Source: Tetracentron sinense | Lineage: Eukaryota; Streptophyta; Magnoliopsida; Trochodendrales; Trochodendraceae | Direction: 5' to 3' | DNA length: 64,000 nucleotides | Assembly (NCBI GenBank): GCA_015143295.1 | Contig: CM026566.1 | Coordinates: 5,071,072 to 5,135,071, forward strand | Shown here: piece by piece, positions 25,801-36,744 of the stretch | Position numbering within the stretch: position 1 is the first letter of the stretch | Layout: each line of letters starts with the position of its first letter | Notes under the pieces: generated by a model | What the model was told of the DNA's origin: nothing | What the model saw: the letters and a program-made list of their open reading frames with translations, nothing else | The model's database searches: none | Program-made: the position numbers and the translations under genes

Positions 25801-28800
25801 AGATGGAATTTTGTTTTTTGCTAAGCCAAGCAACTAAACAATTTCCAACATAAAGCATCCTCCAGAGGTGCTTTTCCTATCATCAACATTCCGGCCCAGT
25901 CGACATCTCAATATCCAACAACCACGGCAATAGTATCAAAGGTATACCAGAGGTCAAAAGATAGAGTTCCACTTACATATCGAATGATACGTTTGACAGC
26001 TAGTAAGTGTGACTCTTTGGGGCTTGCTTGATAGCGAGCACAGGCTCTGACACTAAAGGCAATGTCAGGATGACTGGCAGTAAGATAAAGCAAATTACCA
26101 ATCATACTTCGGTATGTGGTTTGTTTGACACTTTTGCCTGAAGCATCTTGGCTAAGCTAGGTAGTGGTGCTCATAGGAGTGCAAGCATGCTTAGCTGAGC
26201 TCATGCCAAATTTCTTTACAATGTCTTTGACATATTTGGTTTGGGATACAGAAATCTCATTGGTCATTTGTTTGACCTGCAGACCAAAAAGAAATTCAAC
26301 TCACAAACCATGCTCATCTCAAATTCATTATTCATTTGTTCAGCAAATGAGAGAGTATGAGAGTCTAATGTGGAACCAAAGACAATATCATCAACATAGA
26401 TCTGAGCAATGACCATATCATCTTTGATATTCTTAATGAATAGGGTCCTATCTACTCCCCCTCTCGAAAATCCCTTTTCTAAGAGGTATGTAGTCAGTCT
26501 CTCATACCAAGCTCTGGGAGCTTGCTTTAAACCATAGAGAGCCCTTTTTAATCTGTAAACCTGATCAGGATGATTGAGGTCCTCAAACCCTTTTGGTTGT
26601 TCTACATAGACTTCCTCTTGAAGAATGCCATTCAGAAAGGCACTCTTGACATCCATCTGAAAAGTTTGAATTTTAAATGACATGCAACAGCTAGCAAAAT
26701 TCTAATTGACTCTAGTCGGGCAACAGGAGCAAAGGTTTCATCGAAATCGATGTATTCAATCTGAGTGTAACCCTGTGTAACTAACTTGACCTTGTTTCTT
26801 ACAATGGTACCATATTCATCAGATTTGTTCTTGAAAATCCACTTAGTACCAATAACATTTGTATCTTTAGGCATAGGAACTAAAAACTATACATCATTCC
26901 TTGTAAACTGATTTAGCTCTTCTTGAATGACAATTATCCAGTGTTCATCTGTGAGAGCTTCAATTACATTTTTGGGTTTGAATGTAGAAATATAGCAAAA
27001 GTGGCTAACTTCATTTTCAACTTGATTTTGAATTCTCACTCCACTTTCAAGGTTTCTGATAATTTCAGTTGAGGAGTGAGGTCTCACAACCCTAGGATGT
27101 GTAGGTTTTTAAGGAGATGACATTGAAGGTGATTCATCTTCAGATTTTGATGTTGGAATTTTCACACCTTCAGGATTGTCATCCTCAAGTTGCATGGTCT
27201 CAAGAGTCATCAACCACCACATTTATGGACTCCATGACAGTAGAGGTTCTCAAGTTGTACACTCGATAAGTCCTACTATATGTGGAATATCCAAGAAAAA
27301 TTCCTACATCACTACGGGAGTCAAACTTGCCCAATTGTTCTCTATCCTTAAGGATGTAGCATTTATTTCCGAATACTCGAAAGTACTTGACATTGGGTTT
27401 CTTGTTGTTCCACAACTCATAAGGTGTCTTCTTCGTTCCGGGCCTAGTGTAGACTTTGTTTACAGTATAGCATGCAGTGCTAACTGCTTCCGCCCAGAAA
27501 TGAGCAGCCAGATTATTGTTGTGAAGCATCACTCTAGCCATCTCTTGAAGCGTCCTATTCTTTCTTTCCACAACATCATTTTGCTGAGGTGTTATTAGAA
27601 CTGAGAATTCATGTTTGATGCCCGATTCATTACAAAACTCATTGTACTTGGAGTTTTTAAACTTCTTTCCATGATTACTTCGAATCCGAGTGATAAGTCA
27701 TCTTTTTTCATTTTGCACTCATGCAAATACTGTTGAAATTCTCAAAAACATCTGACTTCTCTCTTATGAATGCAACCCATGACATCCTTGAGAAATCATC
27801 AACCATCACTAGGATATATCGCTTACCTCCTAGGCTTTCAGTTCTGGTAGGACCAATGAGATCCATGTTGATTAATTCTAGTGGATGTGAGGTAGCGATA
27901 TTCGAAGCCTTCTTGTGTGGGATTTTAATTTGTTTGCCAATTTGACATGGCCTGCACACAGCAGTAGAGGGCTTCCCTAGTTTAGGCACACCTCTCACAC
28001 ACTCTTGTTTTGAGAGTTTGCTTAGGTCTTTGAAGTTCATATGACCTAGCCTCCTATGCCACAGTTCTACTTCCTCAACTTTAGCCCTGTTGCAGATTTG
28101 AGAAGAACTAACATTTGGAATTAGACCATAGCAATTATCAGTGGTTCTTGACCCTTCCAAAACACACTTACCTTTACCATCCACAACAGAACATTTATCG
28201 TTGGTAAAGTGGACAGTATGGCGATCATCACATAATTAACTTATGTTAATTAGATTAGCTTTCAGTTCTTCCACAAACAAGACATCCTTCAATTTAGGAA
28301 TGCCTGGAGCTTGGATGACACCTTTTCTTTTCACAAATGATTTGCTTCCATCGCCAAAAGTAACAGTCCCATCTGAGCATTCCTCAAGTTGAGTGAAGAG
28401 GGACTTGTTACCTGTCATATGTCTGGAACACCCACTATCGAAATACCACATATCAGAATTTTGGGCTTTCAAAGCGGTGTGAATGACAAGGCACTTTAGG
28501 TCATCATTTCTCACATAAGACTCTTGGTGAACCCCATTGTCTTTATTCATTTCATTTGTAGGAGTGACCTTTTTAGATCTCCTGTTTTCCTTCTCTTCTG
28601 AGAAACCCTAGCATTCTGGTTCATCCTGTTACCTTCTTTATGATAAGCATAAGAAGTGTCACGACCATGTTGAGTACTAGAGAGTTGAGCAATTTTCATC
28701 ATTTCTTCACTCAAACTCCTAGACTTTTCAACTAAGGCTCGAATCTACTTTTGGAGATTCCCTTGATGTTGAGTTTGATTCCATGAACCATTTCGAGGAT

Positions 28801-31800
28801 TTCTCCTAAAGGCATTGTAGTTAGGTCGGGTGAGACCCTTCACTCCACAATGGTAGCAACTGAGAATGAACCTGGGAGGAGGAGATCTTTTAGCCTGAGG
28901 CTGAACCGTAGTTCTCTCAACTTCAGTTGAAGCTGAATCTTTTCCATGTCCAGAAGTGAAAAAGTTTGATACAACTGAGAGTTTGACATCTTTGCTTTTG
29001 ATCCTGAGGGAGCGGAATTCTCGAATCTTGGATTTTCATGTATTGGCTCAAATGTTGCAGTAGATAATGTACTGACATTCAAGGGACCAGTTGGTTTGTT
29101 TGGATGTCCTATGCCGGACATGTTTACTGTTGAGCGCTGCATACTTGCCAATTTATCCAGGATTTGAGTATTGTTAAGGAGTTTAGCTTCTTTTTCAAGT
29201 TCAGTTACTTTCTTAGCTAGCCCATCCTTAACTTTCAGGATATCGAGAAATTCCTTTTCTAGAAATCTAACCTTTTCAATAAGGTTATCTCTTTCAGATT
29301 CCAAATCTGAAGTGTGAGTCTTTGACTCTTCATACATACTCATGTAATTATCTTCCTCAGATTCTAGAACCTTGACCCATTTGGACATAGAGACATTTTC
29401 TTCCTCAAGGTATTCTATTTTGGACACCAATTCAACATTTTCACATTCAAGCTGAGCTACTAGAGCAATCTTTCCTTCTGCTTCTAGTTTGCAAGAATCT
29501 TTCCTGTTGAGCAATTTTAAGTTTTTTGTTCAAAGAGATCTTGACTTTTTTCAGCTTGAGACTTTCAGAAAACAACCTTTCATACGCTGTATCCATATCT
29601 TCATCAGACTCAGAGACAGTGTGACTCTGATCATGATCTTCATTAGACTCAGTCATCTGATCATCATCACTCTTCTCTTTCTCATTAGGGGAAGGATTGA
29701 CAATCTCAGAAGGGTGACAGTGAAAGCTGTATGATTTTCAGATTCCTCACTTGAGGTAGAGCTTTCAGATTGTCCATCCTCGGATTCACTGTCATCTCAT
29801 GTGGCATTCATCACCTTTCCCTTACTCTTCTTCTTGTTAGGGCAATCAGGTGATATATGGCCATAGCCTTTGCACTCATAGCATTGAATGCCACAAGATT
29901 TCTTGTCAGTTCCTTTGGGGATTTTCTTGTTTTCTCAATGTTTTGATTTTGGCTTTTCAAAAGGTTTTCCTCCTTATTTAGAATTGAACCTCCTATTTGT
30001 TTTCAGGTATTTTTGAAATTTCTTAACAAATAGAGCCAACTCCTCATCCAATTCAGCATCACTATCATCTTCATCTAAGGTTTCCTTGATAGTTTTCAAG
30101 GCTGCAGACTTGTTTTTCTTGGATGGTCTAAGATTGAGTTCGTAGGTTTGGAGTGATCCGACCAATTCCTCAATCTTGAGAGCATCAACATTCTTGCTCT
30201 CCTCGATGGTAGAGATCTAAAGATTTTTCTAACAATTTCGACTCACTAATTTTTTCACCCAAGTTGAAACTAGAGTTAACAATGTCACTTAGTTTAGCAT
30301 AGAATTCATCAAAAGTTTCATTGTCTTCTATTTTCAGATTTTCAAATTTAGTGGTGAGAATTTGGAGCTTTGAGATCTTGACAGTGGTGGTACATTCATG
30401 ACTCATTTCCAGAATATCTCATGCCTCCTTTACTGTTTCACATGAAGAGATTCTTCCGAATTCTTTTACAGTGACTACAATAAAGATTGCATTGAGACCT
30501 TTTGTGTTCCAATCACTTATCTCGAGCTCATCTTTGCTCCAATCTTTGGAACTCTTAGTGAGAATTATATCACCTAGAATATTCACCGGTGGGGTCCAGC
30601 CATCCTGAATAGACATCGAGATTCTCTTGTCTATGGATTTGAGAAACGCTTTCATTCGAGCTTTCCAATACGCATAGTTGTTCCCATCAAATAAAGGGAG
30701 ACGAGAGATGGAACCACCCTCTCTTAAGAGTAGTCATTGACTTAAGGATAAATACAAGATCACACTTAAGGGATTAACCTTATGGGTGTACCTGCTTTGA
30801 TACCAATTGAAATTCCTTAGTTCAATGAGTCATTTGATCTAGAGGGGGGGGGGGGGGGGGTGAATAGGTCTACTTAACAAATTCTACCAATTTTAATTTT
30901 AATGAATCACAACCATTCAATCACACATGAACATGCAAAACTTTTTACGTGGAAAACCCTTTCGAAAAAAATCACGGGATCTAGTTCAGCACAAATTTCA
31001 CTATGAGAAGATTTAAACAGTACAATATTTGAATCTTACCTATGACACACCATTCCTCGGTATCGATTCTTCAGCTTGCAAACTACGAACTCAACTTGTT
31101 CGATCTTTGCAACAGCATTTTCGGTTCCTCACCAGCCAACTCTTCTCAAAGCGATTCAACCATGATCTCTGAAGATCGATTCCCGTCCTTAATGGCTTTG
31201 ACTCAAGCCAACCAACACTCCCAGCGGAGCACAATTTGAGTATTGGGGTTTTGAACAACTCTAGAGTGATCCCATCAAAGTATGAGGATCAAACAATGCA
31301 AGCTTTTAGAGATTTTAATGAAAAATCTTGCATCTCTAGATCAACTAACAATGGAGAAGGAGAGGAATGATTTCCAGAGTTTATGAGAATTCTAGAGATA
31401 GCCTTCGGTCAACCCAATCCACTTTGGGTCGACCCAACTATTTTGAGTCTTCTGGAAATTTTTGCCATATAAAATTTTTGAGGACTGGGTCGACCCAATG
31501 GTGACTTTTCTGTATATTTCACCCTTGAATCCACTATGCTTTGATATTCTTTATCCTAGGCTTTTTGGAATCAAATTCCATGAACATGGGCACTACCATT
31601 TGTGTTAATTTTTGGTCTCTAGGTCTCACTTACCATCTTAATGCTTGAGCCATTCTTTGGTGATTATCCTTCAAGCTTTGTCATGACTTTCTTCTTCACT
31701 TTTCAAAGAACCGGATGGAGAGACTTAAGGAGAACTATAACCACTTTTGGACTTGGAATTTAGCCAATACAAAAACATGACTTTACAAACTCCATCCCTA

Positions 31801-34748
31801 AAATGGCTTGGTAGTCCTCCATTTCGACGATGGAAAGGTCCACATTTTCCTTTTAGTCACCAATGTGCATCTTTACTCCCCGAGCCACACCATGGATGGC
31901 TTTGGCTTTTGAGTTGACAACTTTGAGCCACCCTATCTCCTTAGCTGCCTTCAAACCCAATCTTTTTTCCTCCCCTGTCAAGAAAAAGTTGTGCTTAGCC
32001 CTTGCGTCCATCAATGCATGTGTAGCCTTTCCGTTGATACGCGTACATAACCCCTTTACCCTCGGGCTACAAGGATCCCATCCTCAGCTCCTTATCATTT
32101 GCATTATCCCTACTCTCATCCGTCTTGGTAATAAATAAGGGTGTTCAAAGCCTTCCTCTTTAGATATTCTCTTGCCCGATGGTTATTGGCACAGATGAAG
32201 CAACTGAAGTCTCTTGGCTTGTACTCACTTCTCGATCATCTTTGCAGGTGTCTTCCTAGAGCTATAAACGGATCGAATTTGTCTAAAAATTAATATTTTA
32301 ATTAGAAAATTAAAAAAGTTAATCAAATCTCTATTGATCCGAATCTGATACAATTATAATCGGATTGAAGATATGAGATTCGTATATGATCTAGAGGGAT
32401 TTTATATTAGGTTTAGGATCCCGTCTAATCGGAGTCTAATCGGATCCGGGTCTTGATCCGATCTATTGATAGCCCTATGTCTTCCTTGTGGCCTGAATTT
32501 GCTCTCTCCCCCACCTTGGCCATGATCATCCTTCGTAAACCTTGGCTTAGAAGAATCATCTTTCTTGAACTCTACTAATTGTACTGCTACCGCTATGGCT
32601 ATTGCATGATCTTGCACACCTCGTTGTTGGAATTCATGCTCAGCCTAATTTTGCAAACCATCCATAAAATTGAATACCAAATCCTTCTTGATCATGTCTG
32701 GTATCTCCAGCATCAGGGTCAAAAACTCCTTTCCATAGTTGTTAGTGACCTTGTGTGCCTTAGGTGCATAAAGTTTATCACCAAATATTCCACTTGTCTC
32801 TTGATCTCTCTTTTGCAATAATCTCATGTATTGGTGGTGCGGGTACCGTGCTCAATGACTGTGTGATGCCTACACCACCATAAAGTAGCCATGTCTGAGA
32901 GTTACATCGTTGTTGTGCATACTTTCGTCGTCTCATCCTGAAGGGAGATACTCCATCTGCAACAAGAAGTTGTCTAGCTCCCTTGCATTTCTTGACCCAC
33001 AATATGTCTTGGGTTCTAGATTTGCACCTTAGGGGTTTCCCATGTGGTCAAGATCCCCCATTGGCCATGGCCTTCTTCCACAAGGTCCAATTGCCTTTCA
33101 TATCCTTCACTTTGGCTCCTAGTGTAGACAACATCTCCAGCACCTTGGTCTGAAAATTTCCTACTCATGTCCTTGGGTATATATCATCACATTCAAGGTG
33201 CATTGCATCTCCCCTTTGATTTCCCTTTATGCAAGAGCCCATTTTCTCGAAGCGGTCCCATCCATTGGCTACGGCAAGCTCCACCATAACAAGCCGTGCC
33301 TCTATAGCAACCAAGATATCTCGGGACTCCCCTCTCCCCCACCCTTTTGGTTTGTCGATGTTTGGCTTGTTGCAGCTAGTGTTGACTTAGCATCCAATGG
33401 GCCTACTAGAGTTGCACCCTCCGTTGTGATTGGGTTTTGATACTTCTCTCATGGCCCTAGTTCTTTCCCATGACTTAGACTGTGTGTCACTCGATCCTAC
33501 GACCCTCGTGGATGAGTAAGCCTAATTCTCAAGAGCTTCCCTAAGCAACTTGAGCACAAAAGTGAAGAGAGCACAAGAGAAAACTAAGGAGCTGCTTTCA
33601 AGGAAGAATACTTGGAATGCTTACAAGTTACGAGTGTGTTGTACAAATGAGGGGTTTACCCCTTTATATAGACATCTCAAGAATATTTTAAATTCTCGAA
33701 TATTCCTCCCTATGTACCTAGATATTTCTATAATGTATCTCTATAGAATATCCCTTGTAGAGTTGTCTAGATACATCCTACTTCTATATTATTCTATATA
33801 ATTATAGAGTCTTCTACTATCTTCTACAAGCTTCTATAATAATCTCGATTCTCGAGATTGTTGTCTTCTATATACAATATACCGGACCATAGTTACAATT
33901 TGGCGACTACCAATAATATATATAATGCTTACCAAGTGTTCGGGAAATTGTCCAGGTTAAGCAATCCATGACACGCCCCTCTGAAGCAGTTTGTCTTTTC
34001 TAATCTTTCCTGTCTCCTTTTGGTTAGTTTTACTAAATTCTCATTATTGATTACCAAAATGAAAGTAAAAAAATTATACAGTTAGTTCAGGGGTACATAA
34101 CTTATAGTTGAAGTGTTGGACACGATTCGGTGAGCCATTTGAAGTACATACATACTTCATGGCCTATGCATACAAATGTATTCTCAAAACTAATACATAC
34201 ATGGACATGCATAAATCCTACATCATGATATACATACTGAGCACAAATCCAATAATACTTCAATTAGTTATGCATTAAAATTTATTTGCTGTTTGATTAT
34301 TAATAAATGATGAGATGAAGTATATCTGGCTGAATTTAAATTTCAGGTTTCCCTTCTTCAGTTCGCCGGCTTTCTTCTACCATGCTATGTGATGGCCCGC
34401 TCATGGTACATCATACAGAGTCGGCGGAGGAGGCAGGTTTGTTTTTACGTCAAATTATTTGATGAGTGATTTCTTTGATGTTTGATGTTAGGGTGCTAAA
34501 AAAATTCAAAATCTCTTTTTTGTTTTTGTTTTTTCATCTGGAATGATGGAAAACCCTCAAATGCCTCAAATTAAGAGAATGCTACCAAATTAGATAGAAC
34601 AATCTTTGGTTGTTGCCGATTGCCACTAATATAAGAACTTATCTTAGTGGATTGTAGCACAAAAGTTTGATTTCACATAAAGTAATACTCACCAATCACC
34701 ACCATACGTCCATATTCCCTCTCGAGTAGTTCTCTGAACAGAAGTCAG

Positions 34749-34788
<40 letters not shown>

Positions 34789-35052
34789 TTGTGTGCGTGT
34801 GTAACGGAGGGTGTCCCAACCCTGACAAGGAAGGATTAGTCCCTTCGGATGCACGCAATCTCCTGCAAACCTACTTTTGACTTACAAAAGTCAAGTTTTC
34901 TATGGAAACAATTAGCTCTTCTAACTTTAGAAAATTCTAATTTATGTTGCTTTTGGTTGCTAATAGGGAATATAAACATTAGTCTTCCTAATTCTAACAA
35001 TTAGGTCTTCTTGTTTGCCTATGATTTACTTTATATATTTTTGCAGGGGTAA
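13855..35052 (+). CDS. RING-CH (C4HC3) zinc-finger membrane protein, probable E3 ubiquitin ligase
   Basis: Seven exons: 13855-14097, 15140-15211, 15312-15379, 23750-23897, 24004-24087, 34347-34436, 35047-35052. All junctions are GT-AG and keep frame, giving 236 aa. Residues 58-103 hold a complete RING-CH finger: C58, C61, C74, C76, H84, C87, C100, C103. Two hydrophobic segments follow (about 170-190 and 206-228), then the basic tail RRRRQG. The [11 protein letters not shown] block and [12 protein letters not shown] are typical of the plant RING-CH/DUF3675 (MARCH-like) family, which are membrane-anchored ubiquitin ligases; the substrate is unknown. The start is the first in-frame ATG with good context. 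Introns 3 (8370 bp) and 5 (10259 bp) are packed with transposons. An alternative acceptor at the last exon would change the tail. The family call is firm; function is by homology only. Confidence 0.9.
15566..18195 (-). mobile_element. L1-type LINE, 5'-truncated, in RING-CH intron 3
   Basis: On the minus strand a degenerate reverse transcriptase region ([20 protein letters not shown], then a YADDT-like box reading YSMWMTL near 17735) is followed by the zf-RVT region ([20 protein letters not shown] near 16600 and [18 protein letters not shown] near 16150). It ends in a poly(A) tail (poly T on plus at 15568-15575) preceded by TTACTTATCC, usual for plant L1. Many stops and frame changes make it inactive. 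An AT-rich insertion at about 16205-16535 splits the zf-RVT region. The 5' end near 18195 is approximate and no target duplication was found. Confidence 0.8.
16205..16535. mobile_element. AT-rich insertion inside the LINE
   Basis: About 330 bp interrupts the LINE zf-RVT region. It is rich in AATAATTCGG-like words (for example at 16216, 16411, 16461). A related piece with AATTCGGCA/AATTCGG words lies at 24215-24290 in intron 5, suggesting a MITE family. Clean ends were not resolved. Confidence 0.45.
18196..19134. other. Intron 3 sequence, nothing recognised
   Basis: No coding, element ends or structured repeats are seen, apart from ordinary AT-rich intron sequence. Confidence 0.4.
19135..19671. 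mobile_element. DNA element with 20-bp inverted ends, in RING-CH intron 3
   Basis: The left end GTACACCCCGATTTTGCACC matches the reverse complement of the right end (GTAAACACCCCAGTTTTGCACC) with few differences. Flanks share ATGAGT. It has no coding sequence. A Tourist-like element sits inside it. The superfamily is uncertain. Confidence 0.6.
19200..19557. mobile_element. Tourist-like MITE nested in the 19135-19671 element
   Basis: The left end GAGTCTGTTCTTTTCAAGAG pairs with the right end, whose reverse complement starts GGGTGTGTTCGTTTCAAGAG. This resembles the 52320-52570 copy. The target duplication is not clear. Confidence 0.5.
20021..20052 (-). mobile_element. Helitron-type 3' end in intron 3
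   Basis: On the minus strand it reads CCCGTGCATTGCACATG, with a perfect GTGCA/TGCAC hairpin, then TCTCCGCTAG followed by host T, as Helitron 3' ends do. The 5' end was not found in the AT-rich sequence to the right. Confidence 0.45.
20053..20912. other. AT-rich intron sequence
   Basis: Mostly A and T, with a GC-richer patch at 20455-20560. No gene or complete element is recognised. Confidence 0.4.
20921..21141. mobile_element. hAT MITE (CAGTGTAGTCAA ends) in intron 3
   Basis: A 221-bp element with perfect 12-bp inverted ends CAGTGTAGTCAA/TTGACTACACTG. The flanking 8 bp are ATTGTTAC (20913-20920) and ACTGTTAC (21142-21149), a 7 of 8 match, as expected for hAT. The interior is built of repeated GGCGATGCCTAGG/CTTAGGCG words, a known habit of plant hAT MITEs. 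It is non-coding. Confidence 0.85.
21150..22080. other. Intron 3 sequence, nothing recognised
   Basis: Apart from a short ACTTCAG-type micro-repeat at 21831-21856, no element or coding signature is seen. Confidence 0.4.
22100..22330. repeat. Imperfect tandem repeat, about 80 bp
   Basis: TTATTGGGAAGAYARAGA-type sequence followed by GAGTAARTGGCT and a CCACTTTTTYCAYTTTA block occurs two to three times with substitutions. Confidence 0.55.
22419..22445. repeat. Perfect 12-bp hairpin, possible element 3' end
   Basis: ATAGGGGTGCCA and TGGCACCCCTAT surround a 3-bp loop. TTCTTTAG then TATATAG follows, similar in layout to a Helitron 3' end but with TTAG instead of CTRR. Confidence 0.5.
22446..23749. 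other. Remainder of intron 3
   Basis: It holds a short + strand fossil reading [14 protein letters not shown] near 22826-22868, a Copia reverse-transcriptase signature. No longer element could be delimited around it. The rest is ordinary intron sequence up to the exon 4 acceptor. Confidence 0.45.
24088..25458. other. Left part of RING-CH intron 5
   Basis: There is no coding sequence. A loose repeat of the words CTTTCACAC and GGTAGCCCT occurs at 24810-24960, and a low-complexity T-rich tract at 25220-25345. The 3' LTR expected for the neighbouring Copia element was not found here. Confidence 0.4.
30790..30807 (-). other. Primer binding site of the Sirevirus-like element
   Basis: On the minus strand ATTGGTATCAAAGCAGG directly follows the LTR end ...GGAATTTCA, matching the tRNA-iMet-type primer site used by plant Copia elements. 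Confidence 0.75.
30808..31777 (-). repeat. 5' LTR of the Sirevirus-like element
   Basis: On plus it runs from TGAAATTCC to AAAAACA (TG...CA ends). It contains a G run at 30843-30860 (CTAGAGG followed by G's and TGAATAGG), a hallmark seen near the LTR ends of some plant Copia elements, and GGGTCGACCCA words near 31427 and 31489. The right edge is set by the start of Gypsy protease-like sequence. Confidence 0.65.
32258..32477. mobile_element. hAT MITE nested in the Gypsy gag
   Basis: A 220-bp element starting TAGAGCTATAAACGGATCG and ending CGATCTATTGATAGCCCTA, flanked by an exact 8-bp duplication TGTCTTCC (32250-32257 and 32478-32485). Its interior is rich in GGATC/GATCC words, shared with the 53490-53962 copy. 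Confidence 0.88.
33450..33971 (-). repeat. 5' LTR of the Gypsy fossil
   Basis: The outer end on minus reads TGTCATGGATTGCTTAACC. The inner end is approximate, judged from a primer-site-like AGTATCAAAACCC. TATA-type promoter sequence lies inside. Confidence 0.5.
34740..34790. repeat. (CT)n(AT)n microsatellite in intron 6
   Basis: About 12 CT units run directly into about 10 AT units. Confidence 0.95.
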
Positions 35053-35819
35053 GAAGCTATTGATGGTGATCAACTCTACTCTTCCACGGCAAAGGTGAGC
35101 TTGTTGTTTAAGCTCGATAGCAAGCAAGCTCTTTTGTATATATTGTGTTTTGTCAAGCTGTAATTAAATCAAAGCTGCCAAGATTGGCAAAAAAAAAAAA
35201 AAACAAACTAGTGCAGAAATCCCTAGAAGCTACTTATGAAATCGAAAAAGGAAAAGAAAAAAGAAAATGAATGTGAAAAAGGTGTTCTTTAGACTTTGTG
35301 TTTGAAAACTAGTTGCGCTGACAATTGCAAGTTAGTGTGGGACCAATAATTGCTAGTTGATGGGCCCAGAAGGGCAACCAGAACATCTATCATGAAGAGG
35401 AAAAACGACTGTTGCAACTGGTTAAATAATGGACAGGTGGTTGGGTGGATGCTGAGATTAGGGGTTGATTGAGAGTAGGGCTAGCATGCATCAACCTGTT
35501 TTAAATAGGTATTGGTTTCCTGAGAGGCATAGTTTCCTAGACTCATCTATCTTGTGTTTGGAATAGGTATTGGTTTCCTGAGGCACAGTTTCTAAAACTC
35601 ATCTACCTAATGTGTTTGGCTTAGAGAGCATTGGGTAGTCAGATTTAAGGCTGTCAATGGGTTGGGCTTGAGCTTGCATTTTTGTCATCTTTTGATTTAG
35701 CCCGGTCAGGGCCTGGCCCATTTACAATAGGCGGCTTTTGTGCCCTGAATTTGGCCAACTGACTTTATTTACAAGGCATTGGTCATGAGTAGGCTTATCG
35801 GAAACAATGGGCAACAACA
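35053..35819. other. 3' flank of the RING-CH gene
   Basis: It follows the stop codon. A good donor-like AAAG/GTGAGC lies at 35095, so a further non-coding or alternative exon is possible. A 50-bp near-duplicate (TAGGTATTGGTTTCCTGAG-type) occurs at 35507 and 35566. Confidence 0.4.
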
Positions 35820-35965
35820 ACCCTTGTTGTCCATCCTTTAGTTGTAGTTAATATTTTTAACCCTTGATTTTTTCTGAAAACAAAGCTTAAAAATATTAAC
35901 CCTTAGAGTTAACCACAATTAAAAGGAGTTAAAAAGGGAGGACACGTGTTGGGTAAGGGGGGGAG
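35820..35965. mobile_element. Fold-back family arm
   Basis: AACCACAATTAAAAGGAGTT then AAAAAGGGAGGACACGTGTT, with ACACGTGT at 35942-35949. AATATTAACCCTT and its mirror lie to the left. The outer part of the arm is missing. Confidence 0.5.
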
Positions 35966-36004
35966 ACGATGCTCTGGGTGGATCAGATTATTTTCCTTAA
36001 AGGA

Positions 36005-36400
36005 ATATGCTAGCCCCAGTCACAAGTCGCAACTGCAAATGTGGGTTAAAATATGAAACGTCTTCACATGTTAGCCCCAATCTTGCGTCTGTGGAAAAAT
36101 TTAGAGTAAATGCCATAGGTCTAGCACTCCTCTTTTCTTAAAATCCCCCTTCTCATTTAAGTTAGTAATTATGGAGAAGGGCTGGGCAATTTTGTAAAAT
36201 ACTATTGTTTGCATAATTACAAGAAAATATGGATTTTGTTAGCCCAGTCGCAAATCTTCCAAATACGCAACTAGGTGCTACAAACGTCCAACACTCTGAC
36301 TTTTACTTTTAAAATAATGAAACGTTTCCAAGTGGTAACCCATCTTGTGTCTATGGAAAAATTTGGAATAAATGCGGTTGGGGTTAGCACTCATAAAAAA
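36005..36400. repeat. Direct repeat of about 150 bp, period about 240
   Basis: TTAGCCCCAATCTTGCGTCTGTGG-like sequence followed by AAAAATTTAGAGTAAATGC and a CTAGCACTC end occurs at 36069-36150 and again at 36330-36395. A third, more distant copy is at about 12600-12665. Confidence 0.6.
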
Positions 36401-36744
36401 AGAGTCTGCTTCAAAGCTGAGAGCTGTGCTTTGTATTTAAACTGTTTAATTTATTGTCCATAGTCTGGCTCATTCAGTGTCTATTTACTTAGCATAGGTA
36501 TAAAATATTAATATAATTGAGCCAAGCCAATTTACTTCTTGTTTAGGTTGGGGTTGATTATTAAATGTGCTCAATTTTGTAGCTCAGCTTGGCTTGGATT
36601 TGTTCCATGAATAAACTACCCTGCTCAAGCTCGGCTTGTGTTGAGCCGAATGAATCAGGCCTCCCTAGAAAGTAGGTGTTGACGGAGTGTGCTCAACCTC
36701 TACACGAGTACATACAAATTGGCTTCCAGCTTTGTACAATAAAA

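Larger units (their letters stand above)
25459..31777 (-). mobile_element. Sirevirus-like Copia fossil in RING-CH intron 5
   Basis: A minus-strand Copia element, read right to left: 5' LTR (30808-31777), primer site, gag (about 30655-28860) with a zinc knuckle near 29860 and a long coiled-coil region, protease ([11 protein letters not shown] near 28430), integrase ([10 protein letters not shown], then [11 protein letters not shown]; 28184-27200), reverse transcriptase ([12 protein letters not shown] and YVDDIVFGS; 26874-26264) and RNase H (25858-25459). The gag coiled-coil, the domain order and the G-run at the LTR end fit the SIRE/Maximus lineage. It is broken, with more than ten interruptions, and lacks a recognisable 3' LTR. 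Its right end abuts Gypsy sequence, so it probably inserted into that element. An old insertion. Confidence 0.85.
31778..33971 (-). mobile_element. Gypsy fossil: 5' LTR, gag and protease part
   Basis: Minus-strand Gypsy sequence. Protease-like sequence (TLMDARA... and [10 protein letters not shown], 31790-32010) and a zinc-knuckle-like word ([12 protein letters not shown] near 32190) are followed rightward by gag ([24 protein letters not shown] at 32650-32740) and an LTR at about 33450-33971 with a TATATAAAGG promoter-like box near 33665. Everything beyond protease is missing at the Sirevirus-like junction. It is broken, with several interruptions, one of them a hAT MITE. Confidence 0.7.

Noticed and set aside
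30843-30860. G homopolymers at 30843, 50645 and 60447 as assembly gaps or errors
   Set aside because: Two of them sit in the same CTAGAGG...AATAG context at LTR ends, so at least these are a feature of the element family; exact lengths may still be unreliable.
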